Counted from the first letter of the stretch, positions 1 through 7,532 are shown. The stretch is DNA of 11,591 bases from an uncultured Mycoplasma sp. (GCA_946998935.1 CAMQBE010000007.1:1-11591); one strand, 5' to 3'. The notes: generated by a model from the letters alone, not told the origin. A program made the numbers and translations.

Positions 1-32
1 GTCTAATTTAATTTGAAATATTTAATCTGTTT

Positions 33-38
33 TATAAT
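33..38 (+). promoter_or_regulatory. -10 box of pstS, predicted leaderless
   Basis: A perfect TATAAT lies six bases before the ATG at 45, so the expected transcription start falls on or next to the A of the start codon. There is no Shine-Dalgarno. A TTGAAA at 13-18 is only 14 bases upstream of the -10 box, too close to be a normal -35, and mycoplasma promoters often lack one. The start site is inferred. Confidence 0.6.
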
Positions 39-44
39 CTAACC

Positions 45-1187
45 ATGATTAAAAAATTACCAGTTTTATTGCTATCTACAAGTATTTTAGCTATAGCGCC
101 AGTTGTGTGTCTTTCGTGTGGCTATAATGTTATTAGTATCAAAGGTTCAACAAGCATGTTGAACTTCCTTTCTGATATATCAAAAGAAATTGATAAAAAC
201 CAAAATGAAATGAATTTAGAAATAAATGTTAATGGTGGGGGCTCTGGTCTAGGCATAGGCAATTTATTAGATGATTTAGCTACTTTTGCTTCAATATCTA
301 AAGACCCTGTAGCTGATTTGAGTGAAGCTTCTAAAGCTAAAAATCGACAAAAATGAATAGATAAAAAAATTAAAACTATTAAAGTAGCAATTGAACCCTT
401 AGTTTTTATTATTAAAGTTGATGAATCATTAATGAATAACGACGATTTCTATTTTGACGAAAATAATTATGGGAAAATACTGAATGCTTTTGGAGATGCA
501 GAAGAACTCCATTTAAATGATTTATTAGAACATAAACTACCAGAAGACCATGTATTAACTCCAGTTTATCGTAGCGGTGGAGCTAATATGAGTGGAACAG
601 CCGAAACATTTTTTAAACAACATCCATATGTTAAACAAGGCGTTAAACCTAATGATAAAGCTGCTAAGTTTTTAAATGATTGTACTGGAAGTGGAATACC
701 TAAAGTCAAATTAGCTAATGATTCTAACAAAGAAGTAGCTAAAACAATGCAAAGTTTAGATACATATGCTATTTCATTTATAAGTTATAGTTATTATAAG
801 AATAATGAAGCTGAATTGAAAAATAGCCATATCAAACTTCTTAAAATGAAAGTTGATGGTAAGCTTGAAAATGTTGTTGATAAAGGCATTAAAAATAAAA
901 AATATACTTTTGAACGTGGCTTTTATTTATCATTTTCATTAAAAAAAGATATTGTCAAAAAACTTTATTTCTTAAAGAGTTTTTTACCAGATGGTGTTGC
1001 TGAAGACGCATACAAAAATAATGATGTTATTAAGCCAGATTCAAGCGCAATAGGATTAATAAATAATAATTCACTCACTTCGTGAGAAGATAAAATAGAA
1101 GCAGTTAAGATTGCAATTAAGAACAAGCAAAACGTTTATGAATTAAAAGACACAGACCTTGCTTATATTGCACCTGATAAGTTTTAA
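45..1187 (+). CDS. pstS: PstS-like phosphate ABC transporter substrate-binding lipoprotein
   Basis: This is a 380-aa protein when TGA is read as Trp (W104 at 354 and W347 at 1083). It probably binds inorganic phosphate at the cell surface and passes it to a PstCAB importer. Residues 1-25 form a lipoprotein signal: KK, a hydrophobic stretch, then a lipobox ending LSC, with C25 the likely lipidated residue. Family motifs are GSTSM (34-38), the glycine-rich GGGSGLG (64-70), and R176 with SGT (183-185), matching the phosphate-contacting loops of PstS. Length is normal for the family. The start is set by the signal peptide and by the -10 box just upstream. It stands alone: the next gene is rpmG on the opposite strand, so pstC, pstA and pstB are not downstream; they could lie before the window. 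Function is inferred from motifs; another anion is possible. Confidence 0.8.
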
Positions 1188-1190
1188 ATA

Positions 1191-1218
1191 AAAACGACCC
1201 TAGAGAAGGCCGTTTTTT
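1191..1218 (+). terminator. Rho-independent terminator between convergent pstS and rpmG
   Basis: Bases 1191-1199 (AAAACGACC) pair with 1208-1216 (GGCCGTTTT) with one A-C mismatch and an 8-base loop, and a run of six T ends the hairpin. It starts four bases after the pstS stop. The complement of the left arm gives a T-run on the minus strand, so it can also serve rpmG, whose stop is at 1227. Confidence 0.75.
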
Positions 1219-1226
1219 CGTTATTA

Positions 1227-1379
1227 TTATTTCTTTTCTTTATGTGGAGTGTGTTTATTGCATTTTGAGCAATATTTACTCATTTCAAGTTTATCAGGTG
1301 TATTTTTTTTGTTCTTTTTGCTAATGTAATTTTCCATTTTGCAAACTGTACATACTAATGTTAAGCCTTCTCTTGCCAT
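1227..1379 (-). CDS. rpmG: 50S ribosomal protein L33 (zinc-ribbon type)
   Basis: This is a 50-aa protein starting [10 protein letters not shown] and ending KHTPHKEKK. It is a small component of the large ribosomal subunit. Two CxxC pairs (C10/C13 and C37/C40) mark the zinc-binding form of L33. The conserved middle [16 protein letters not shown] and the KY after it are typical of the family, and length is normal. A clear AAAGGAG Shine-Dalgarno (1385-1391) sits five bases before the ATG, and a TATAAT box lies further up at 1428-1433, so it has its own promoter. It is convergent with pstS. Bacteria that carry both forms often replace this one with a Cys-less copy under zinc limitation; only the zinc form is visible here. 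Confidence 0.95.
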   Translation of the reverse strand: MAREGLTLVCTVCKMENYISKKNKKNTPDKLEMSKYCSKCNKHTPHKEKK

Positions 1380-1403
1380 GATTACTCCTTTCGTATTGTT
1401 TTT

Positions 1404-1449
1404 ATAAAGCTTTCAAAAATCTTTTCTATTATATAATAAAGCTTTTCAA
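1404..1449. repeat. Direct repeat pair around the rpmG promoter
   Basis: ATAAAGCTTTCAA at 1404-1416 recurs as ATAAAGCTTTTCAA at 1436-1449, with one extra T in the second copy. The core AAAGCTTT is itself a palindrome. The copies sit on either side of the rpmG -10 box. They could be a protein-binding pair or a chance result of AT-rich sequence. Confidence 0.4.
1428..1433 (-). promoter_or_regulatory. -10 box of rpmG
   Basis: TATAAT on the minus strand, within TATTATATAATAG, gives a predicted start near 1421 and a leader of about 42 bases containing the AAAGGAG ribosome-binding site. No convincing -35 is seen. The box is flanked by two near-identical ATAAAGCTTT(T)CAA copies (1404-1416 and 1436-1449). 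Confidence 0.6.
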
Positions 1450-1461
1450 TTTTAACATTTA

Positions 1462-1710
1462 TTATTTATTATTATTCATTTTTTCTTCAATTTTTAAAAG
1501 GTTGTTAATAGCTTTTCTAACGCTATCAAAAGCGGCAGCTCTTGTTGTGGCGGTGATATTAGCAATATCAGCATATGATTGATCTTCAATAAAATAAAGT
1601 TGAAAAGCTTGCGATTGTGATTCAGTTAAAAAGGATTTATATTTTTCAAATAGTTCACAATAGTATTCAACTTTTTCTATATCATCTTTAATATTATTAG
1701 TTTTTGCCAT
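1462..1710 (-). CDS. ylxM: YlxM/p13 family helix-turn-helix protein (UPF0122)
   Basis: An 82-aa protein with no Trp. It resembles the YlxM family, small sigma-70 region-4-like proteins usually encoded next to the signal recognition particle genes ffh or ftsY and thought to modulate that pathway. The pattern LTESQSQAFQLYFIEDQSYADIA (29-50) followed by TRAAAFDSVRKAINNLL (56-72) is the helix-turn-helix with the second helix typical of the family. It overlaps the end of ftsY by 14 bases in another frame, so the two are cotranscribed and probably translationally coupled. Only a weak GGAAAA precedes the ATG. Length is somewhat short compared with Firmicute members. Its exact function is unproven in any organism I know of. 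Confidence 0.8.
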   Translation of the reverse strand: MAKTNNIKDDIEKVEYYCELFEKYKSFLTESQSQAFQLYFIEDQSYADIANITATTRAAAFDSVRKAINNLLKIEEKMNNNK

Positions 1711-2752
1711 CTTGATTTTCCATTAAATCTTTTGTCATTTGATAAATAAAATTATCTAAATCAAATTCTTGCAAATCATCAACTGCTTCACCTAGACCAA
1801 TGTATTTTACATTGATGCCAAATTCATCTTTAATAGAAAGAATTATACCACCCTTAGAAGTTCCATCCATTTTAGTTAGAATAATACCCGTTGGTTTAGC
1901 AACTTCGCTAAAGCTTTTAGCTTGGCTAATACCATTTTGTCCAGTAGTTGCATCAATAACTAATAGACATTCTTGTGGGGCATCTTCTTGGAAACGATGA
2001 ATAATGCCGTACATTTTTTCAAGCTCTTTCATCAAATTAATTTTATTTTGCAATCTACCTGCAGTATCAACTAAAAGTAAATCATATTTTTCTTTTTTAG
2101 CTTTTTCTAAAGCTTGATATAAAACACTAGCAGGATCAGCACCATCACGTTCAGATTTAACAATATCAGCGCCTACGCGTCCAGCTCAAACTTCAAGTTG
2201 ACTTACAGCACCTGCTCTAAAAGTATCGCAGGCTGCTATTAAAACTTTTTTGCCTTCTTTAATATATTTATAGGCTATTTTGGCAATTGATGTTGTTTTT
2301 CCGCAACCATTAACTCCAATAAAAATATAAACATTTAATTGATTATCTTTATAGTTTAAAGTTGTATCAACAACACTCTTGTTTGTATAGATAACAAACA
2401 TTTGATCTGCTACTAATTCTCCTATATCTTTAGTTTCAGTTAAACCTCTAGCTCTAACTTCATTTTTGATATGTGTAATAATTGCATAAACTAATTTTGC
2501 TGAAATATCTGACATAATTAAAATTTCTTCAAGTTCGTCGAAAAATTCTTCATTAATTTGTTTATGTTTGTTTTGTAAATTAAAAATTTTTGTACCTAAT
2601 GAACTTGATTTACTTAAACCAGCTTCGTATTTTTCAAGCTTTTGGCTTTCAATTAAAGCTTGTTCTTCTTTCTTTGCTATTTCAGCTTCTTTTTGTTCTT
2701 TATTCTTTTTGCGATGAAAAAGTTTTTCTCTTAAATAACTAAAAAATCCCAT
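1697..2752 (-). CDS. ftsY: Signal recognition particle receptor FtsY
   Basis: This 351-aa SRP-type GTPase docks ribosome-SRP complexes at the membrane and pairs with Ffh. Residues 7-40 form a short, charged, basic N-terminal region (A domain remnant) and about 50-125 the helical N domain. The G domain follows: P-loop GVNGCGKTT (146-154), DTFRAGA (176-182), QLEVW (185-189), DTAGR (229-233), TKMD (293-296) then GTSKGG. W189 is coded by TGA (2186-2188); under the standard code the gene would look broken there. The P-loop Cys at 150 replaces the more common V or T. The start at 2752 gives the usual MGFF beginning. No ribosome-binding site is visible and a TATAAT lies 11 bases upstream, so the mRNA is probably almost leaderless. 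ylxM follows with a 14-base overlap. Confidence 0.96.
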
Positions 2753-2763
2753 GATTAAATTGT

Positions 2764-2769
2764 ATTATA
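2764..2769 (-). promoter_or_regulatory. -10 box of ftsY, very short leader
   Basis: TATAAT on the minus strand within CATATATAATACA, 11 bases before the ftsY ATG. A start about 6-7 bases downstream would leave a leader of only about 4-5 bases, too short for a Shine-Dalgarno, and none is present. The gmk promoter at 11457-11462 has the same ATATATAATACA core. Confidence 0.6.
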
Positions 2770-2838
2770 TATGATATTGAATATGAATATTTATTTTTAT
2801 AAGTAGCAATGTAATATTTACACTTAATATCATTTTTT

Positions 2839-2869
2839 ACTAATAGCACTATAAACTAGTGTTATTAGT
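2839..2869. promoter_or_regulatory. 13-bp inverted repeat between ftsY and the DUF885 lipoprotein gene
   Basis: ACTAATAGCACTA (2839-2851) pairs with TAGTGTTATTAGT (2857-2869) around a 5-base loop TAAAC; twelve pairs are Watson-Crick and one is G-T. No T-run follows it on either strand (six T come before it on the plus strand), so it is not a normal terminator. It sits in the middle of a divergent intergenic region, 155 bases before the lipoprotein ATG. It may be an operator or a structured RNA element. The role is inferred. Confidence 0.55.
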
Positions 2870-2944
2870 CCTGTTATATCCCATATGCAATTGATTCCAC
2901 ATTTTAGATTATTAATATATTTGTCTCATAAATTAATCTAGAAT

Positions 2945-2950
2945 TATATT
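2945..2950 (+). promoter_or_regulatory. Possible -10 box for the DUF885 lipoprotein gene
   Basis: TATATT fits the -10 consensus loosely and would start transcription near 2957, giving a leader of about 67 bases that contains the hairpins at 2953-2977 (partly) and 2993-3010. This is a weak prediction; other AT-rich hexamers in this region could serve. Confidence 0.3.
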
Positions 2951-2952
2951 AA

Positions 2953-2977
2953 GGGCATATTTTTCGAAATAATGTCC
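2953..2977 (+). promoter_or_regulatory. Imperfect inverted repeat upstream of the DUF885 lipoprotein gene
   Basis: GGGCAT (2953-2958) can pair with ATGTCC (2972-2977) with one G-U. After a two-base mismatch TTT (2961-2963) pairs with AAA (2967-2969), closing on TCG. The core is the palindrome TTTCGAAA. It could be an operator or an mRNA hairpin; evidence is only the symmetry. Confidence 0.3.
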
Positions 2978-2992
2978 TAAAAATTTAATTTA

Positions 2993-3014
2993 CTAGACTT
3001 AAGAGTTTAGGAGG
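2993..3014 (+). promoter_or_regulatory. Shine-Dalgarno with an overlapping hairpin
   Basis: AGGAGG (3009-3014) is a perfect ribosome-binding site nine bases before the ATG at 3024, the strongest in the window. Its first two bases are also the end of a 7-bp hairpin: CTAGACT (2993-2999), loop TAAG, AGTTTAG (3004-3010), with one G-U pair. The structure would partly hide the site and could tune translation. Confidence 0.55.
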
Positions 3015-3023
3015 AAAGCAAAA

Positions 3024-5999
3024 ATGAATAGAAAGATGTTTATTAGGCTTGGCACAGCCGTAGCCACTATTATTCCATTCGTAGGTCTTGCAGGTTCATG
3101 CAAACACGACGAATCAAAAGAAACAACTGTTAACTTAGAAGAAGAATTAAAGAAAGTTACTGCAGATGTTAAAGACAAAAACAAGCATGCTTCTGAAGTA
3201 AAAGATACTGATATAACTATTGATAGTTCTAAGATAACAAATAAGGATATCAAGGTAACGGCTAAAGTCATAAAAGCCGAAAGCACAGCTGTTGAAGTTG
3301 AACTTACTGCAACTTACAAAAATGAAACAAAAACAAGAACAATTAAAATTGATGGCTTCAAAGCTAATACAATTAATTTTAAACCTGAATTAGATAAAAT
3401 AACTGGAGCAGACGTTGTTGGTAAAGAAAACAAGTTTGCTAAAGATGTTCAAGAAGGCGAAGTTAATCTAACTATTAACCCCGCATTATCAGCTGGTTTT
3501 GAAAAATCAATTGCGCTTCATCCAAATGATACAAAACTTGAAGTAACAGTTACTTTAACTAAAGATGGCGAACATGAAAGCAAAACTCTTACTATTGAAG
3601 GTTTTAAAAAACTTGATTATACTGAAGAAGAATTAGCTGCTAAAGCTAAAGAAATAGGCGCTATTTTTGAAGCTTATGATAAAAGCAACGTAGATACGTT
3701 CGGAAAAAATGACACTGAACTAGTTTTATTCTCTCCAACAAAAGATGAAGCAACTAAAATTGTTAAAAACATTGATGCAACAATTGCTAAACTTCAAGCT
3801 TTTGTTAAAGATATTGAAGGTAGATCAAATACCAAAGATTTAATGGTTTGAGCAGATGCAGCTATCTATGACTACAACATAGCTAAAGATAACTACTCAT
3901 CAGATTTACGTTTATTATTCCCAGCATTTAATTGAGGAGCTTCATCTGCATTTATCTTAGATGGTTTTGTAGCTGCCTACATGGGTATATCAAACAAAGA
4001 ACAAGCTCAAAGATGGTTAAATACTTTAAAAGAAGCAATTACAGAAAAAGTAGTTCCTTCAAAAGTATTTATTAAAGACACAGTTAAATCAATTCTTTTA
4101 GGCTTCTACAAGGATAAACTAGATGCTTTTGCAGAGGATGCAAATAAAACCGAAATTACTGTAAAAGATTTAATAGGTTTAGATCCTAAGAAACAAGAAT
4201 CAGAATATAAAGTCCAAGATTGAATTGACAAATTCTACACAGAATATGCAACAACTTACTATAAAGCTTCTGCATTTGGTGTAGGTGAAAATCTCCCTGA
4301 ATTAAAACTTACAAAGACTCAAACTATTAAAGAAGAAAAAAGTATTGTAGCAACTAAAAAAGATAATTCAATCGTTACACTTTATGGTTTAGGTAAAACT
4401 GATAAAGACCTTAACCAAGAAAATGCCGGTCTTGGATTTATTCCAGATAAAGGTCAAGCAATTTACAAAGTTCTTTTGAAGATGCAAACAACTTCAGATT
4501 ATACACCTCAACAAATTTATGAAGAAGGATATAGCACAACAGTTTCTTCAGCTAAAAACACTGAAGCTGTAGCAAAGAAAATTGCTGATTTAATTACAGG
4601 CACACCTAATGGTGAATGAAAAGAAACATTCAAATATGACGAAGATGGTTTAGAAGAAAAAGAAGCTGCTGATGTTACATTAGTAATTAGAGATGCTTCA
4701 GGTAATGTTAACCTTGAAAACTTCTACAAATGACTAAACCAAGAAGATTTCTTCTTTGGTAGAGAAGATAGTTCATACTATACAGACACAATTAAAAATG
4801 CTTTAAAAGCTACTATCTTAAAAGGCAATGACGGTGTTAACCCAGATCCTAACTTTGTTAAAAAAGATGAAAAAGCTGTTGATGATTTAACCAAAAAAGG
4901 TTACGACGTTTTAATTGATCCAGCTAACAAAGACAAAAAATATGGTTCAATTACAAATGAACAATTCTACTATGGTGCATTAACTTCATATGTAGCTTAC
5001 GACCAATTCAAGAGAAGAACATTTGAATATGGTAGAGAATTCTTCAAAACAAAGGTTCCATCATATGGTGTTCAAACTTATGGATATTCAGTAAGAGAAC
5101 AAGAAGGTGTTGGTTCAGAAAACCCTAATGAAATGAAATTCACATTCAATGCTGACCCTTACTACTCATTGCAAAAATGGTCAGTAACATCATTTGCTAA
5201 CCACGAAAGCATGATGGGTCACCACAATCAATTATGTGTAAACAACTGATACAAGACTGAGATTGAAGGTGTAAAATCTCCATTAAACTTGGATTACAAT
5301 TCATACATTGAAGGTTGAGCATTGTTTATGGAATGATTTGGTATTGAAGCCGGTTTCTACGGAACTCCAAATTATGCTTCTAATAACTTATACGACATGC
5401 CAATTGATTTTAGCAAAGCTAAAGGAATTACAAGCTTCTACAAAGGTGAAGCAACATTAACTAAAGAAATGATTGACGAAATCAAAGGTCTTCACAACGG
5501 CGTTTATTGAGCAAAAGTTGATTCAAAAGGTAAATATACTTCTGATGAACAACTTCATGCTAAAAAAGCTATCGAATTATGTAACATGCTCCAATACATC
5601 GGTGCTTTAAACGAAGCTCAATTACGTAACATGCGTTTAGCAATTGATACAGCTTACCATGGTGGAAACTTATCTGGTGAAGCTGACTTAAAGAACGGTG
5701 CATCAATTAATCAAGCTCGTGCATTTATGAAGAAATACTCAGCATTAGGTGCTGGTGACATTAGCTCAGAATCTGTAAGATACCACAACTATGTTGGACA
5801 AGCAACCTCATATAACTCAGGTAAAAAAGTATTCATGGAACTATATACTAAAGTTCGTGAAAAACTAGGAAAATCTAGAGAACAATTTGTTAACGAAAAA
5901 ACAGATATTCAAACTATGTTTGATGTATTTCTTAGATATGGTACCCTCCCAATGGAAACTGTAGTAAAAGCTACATCAACTCAATTTGGTCTTAAATAG
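3024..5999 (+). CDS. Surface lipoprotein with two variable domains and a DUF885 metallohydrolase domain
   Basis: A 991-aa protein; nine in-frame TGA codons (first 3849, last 5508) and two TGG are Trp. Residues 1-26 are a lipoprotein signal with lipobox AGSC (C26). Two tandem Lipoprotein_17-like domains follow (about 37-113 and 118-195), ending RTIKIDGFK and LTIEGFK. From about 200 onward the protein matches DUF885: HESMMGHH (727-734, family form HExxPGHH), YIEGWALFMEW (761-771), R871/D875/H879 in the RxxxDxxxH block, RYHNYVGQATSY (919-930), and a final YGTLPM (972-977). H727, E728, H733/H734 and E763 are the likely metal and catalytic residues. I infer an anchored, outward-facing, zinc-type peptidase or related hydrolase; the substrate is unknown. 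Translation starts after a strong AGGAGG. It is monocistronic with its own terminator. C-ending Phe, Tyr and Asn codons suggest high expression. Confidence 0.85.
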
Positions 6000-6015
6000 T
6001 TAGCAATAAATGATA

Positions 6016-6049
6016 TTTAAAAAGGTAACGGCAACGCTACCTTTTTAAA
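6016..6049. terminator. Strong bidirectional terminator between the lipoprotein and trigger-factor-like genes
   Basis: TTTAAAAAGGTA (6016-6027) pairs with TACCTTTTTAAA (6038-6049). Inside it, after an A-C mismatch, CG pairs with CG around a GCAA tetraloop (6031-6034). The arms supply T-runs on both strands, and the element lies between two convergent stops (5999 and 6068), so it serves both genes. Confidence 0.9.
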
Positions 6050-6067
6050 ATTCTTTATGTGTTTAAA

Positions 6068-6862
6068 TTATCATTTAATAGTTGTTATAAAAACTTGAGG
6101 GAATAAAATGCTTAAAAGTTTTCTACCTTGGATAGCTTTAACAACTCATTCATTGTAAATAATGTTATTATTAGTTTCTAAATAGTTAACTTTATCTATT
6201 TTAGATTTCATATCAATAAAGTATGAATAAGCTTGAATATTTGCTAGTGTTATTCCACCTACTTCTTTAGCAATTTTGGCTGCAATTGCATTTTGTTTAA
6301 TATCTTCATCTGAGTTTAAATGAGTTTTTAGAGTATTATCACTAACCATGACATCAAACTTAGATAAGTTTTGTTTAACTGCTAAATCATAGAAATTAGC
6401 ATACATTTCTTGTTTATATAATTTTTTAATATCACTTGCTATATTTTTAGGCAATTGATTATAAGTAACGTTTTCAAGAAGGCGCGCAATTTCATCTTGT
6501 TTTTGTAAACTAAGAGGGCTTGGATTAAATGCATAATCAACTTTTAATAAAGGAATTAAATCTAAATCTTTTTTATCAAAATATTCAATGCTGATTACAA
6601 AATAAAAACTTTCTAGGTTAACTTTCCCTTTAGCTACTTTAACATCATAATTAACGAATGGCCCGTATTTAGCTTCATATTCCATTTTCTTTTCTAATAC
6701 TTCTTTGAATTGTTGATTTAGAACTAATGTCGCTGCTCTTGAGATAATTTCGTCATCCTTTAAATTGCTATTTGTTGATCTTACTTGGTTAATAATGTTG
6801 TTTCATTCGTTATCTGAAAATTTATTTTCCAATTCAATAAAATTTGATTTAAGAGTAACCAT
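6068..6862 (-). CDS. Trigger-factor-like chaperone lacking the PPIase domain
   Basis: A 264-aa cytosolic protein starting MVTLKSNF, with no signal peptide or membrane segment and no Cys; three TGA codons are Trp. I read the layout as that of trigger factor without its prolyl isomerase domain. Residues 1-60 resemble the ribosome-binding domain with its helix (EIISRAATLVLNQQFKEVLE). A beta region VNLESFYFVISIEYF corresponds to the end of the N domain, and the rest (about 110-264) is charged and helical like the C-terminal arms. The GFRxGxxP ribosome-docking signature is not recognisable. MPN555/MG377 of other mycoplasmas is a known trigger-factor-like protein with no PPIase domain, so a holdase for nascent or secreted proteins is plausible. 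This rests on pattern, not a search; a hypothetical protein is the safe alternative. Start is fixed by AAAGGAG (6868-6874) five bases before the ATG. Confidence 0.5.
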
Positions 6863-6904
6863 ATTTTCTCCTTTTTCTGTTTTCTTATAAATATTGCAAT
6901 TTCT

Positions 6905-6910
6905 ATTATA
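6905..6910 (-). promoter_or_regulatory. -10 box of the trigger-factor-like gene
   Basis: TATAAT in AGTATAATAG on the minus strand, between the rnhB stop (6933) and the ATG at 6862. Predicted leader is about 36 bases with an AAAGGAG ribosome-binding site, so this gene need not depend on rnhB read-through. Confidence 0.6.
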
Positions 6911-6932
6911 CTAATCAAACTTTATTTTGATA

Positions 6933-7526
6933 CTATAATGCATTTTTCACTATTTTATAAGTTTTTCTATGTTCTATACAAGGGCCATATATTTTTAAAG
7001 CCTTAGTATGCATTTTTGTGCAATAACCTTTATGTTTTTTAAAACCATACTGAGGATATTTTTTATCTAATTCAAGCATAATATGATCACGTGTTACCTT
7101 AGCTAATATTGAAGCACATGCAACATTAAAACTTATACTATCGCCTTTTACTAAATTAATTTGCTTATAGTCTTTTACATCAATTTTTTCAAAATCTGTG
7201 ATGATTAATTCAGGTTTATTTTGCAATGCTATAATACATTTCTTCATACCATATCTAGAAGCTTGTTTTGGATTTAATTCATCAACTTTTTTAGCAGGTA
7301 TTATTTCAATAATATATTCAATTGCATAGTTAATAATTTCTTTATAAAGTTTTTCTCTAGTTGGCTCACTTAATTTTTTAGAATCGTTAACTTCTTCGTT
7401 AATATATTCATTTGGCATGATAACACAAGCTACGACTAAAGGGCCAGCACAGCAACCTCTACCTGCTTCATCTAACCCCGCAATAATTTTTAATTTAGGA
7501 TAATTATCTTTTTCATAATGTAACAT
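6933..7526 (-). CDS. rnhB: Ribonuclease HII
   Basis: A 197-aa enzyme that cuts the RNA strand of RNA-DNA hybrids and starts removal of misincorporated ribonucleotides. It has no Trp, so no TGA. Signature GLDEAGRGCCAGPLV (17-31) holds the first two catalytic acids D19 and E20; DSKKLS (48-53) follows; D111 and D129 complete the DEDD set with the normal 18-residue spacing, the latter in KGDS before the conserved NVACASILAKVTRD (134-147). The residue after D111 is F where many homologues have G. Length is normal. The ATG at 7526 is preceded by TATAAT with only six bases between and no ribosome-binding site, so the message should be leaderless. It lies just beyond the terminator of the rpe operon. 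Confidence 0.96.
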   Translation of the reverse strand: MLHYEKDNYPKLKIIAGLDEAGRGCCAGPLVVACVIMPNEYINEEVNDSKKLSEPTREKLYKEIINYAIEYIIEIIPAKKVDELNPKQASRYGMKKCIIALQNKPELIITDFEKIDVKDYKQINLVKGDSISFNVACASILAKVTRDHIMLELDKKYPQYGFKKHKGYCTKMHTKALKIYGPCIEHRKTYKIVKNAL

Positions 7527-7532
7527 AGTTTT

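Noticed and set aside
354..1085. pstS, ftsY, rsgA, stp, prkC and the 3.0-kb lipoprotein gene appear split by stop codons, as if frameshifted pseudogenes.
   Set aside because: Every interruption is TGA in the same frame, and reading it as Trp restores known motifs such as QLEVW in FtsY. The genes are intact under code 4.
1800..2000. Plus-strand open reading frame inside ftsY, with similar antisense frames at 2999-3286, 8491-8700, 8854-9051 and 10797-11159.
   Set aside because: They lie opposite well-supported genes, have no ribosome-binding site or recognisable family, and look like shadows of the real coding frames.
2843..2865. CIRCE (HrcA) operator, because TAGCACT and AGTGTTA resemble its half-sites.
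   Set aside because: CIRCE arms TTAGCACTC and GAGTGCTAA are separated by nine bases; here the spacing is five and the outer bases differ. Neither neighbour is a heat-shock chaperone or protease gene typical of the HrcA regulon.
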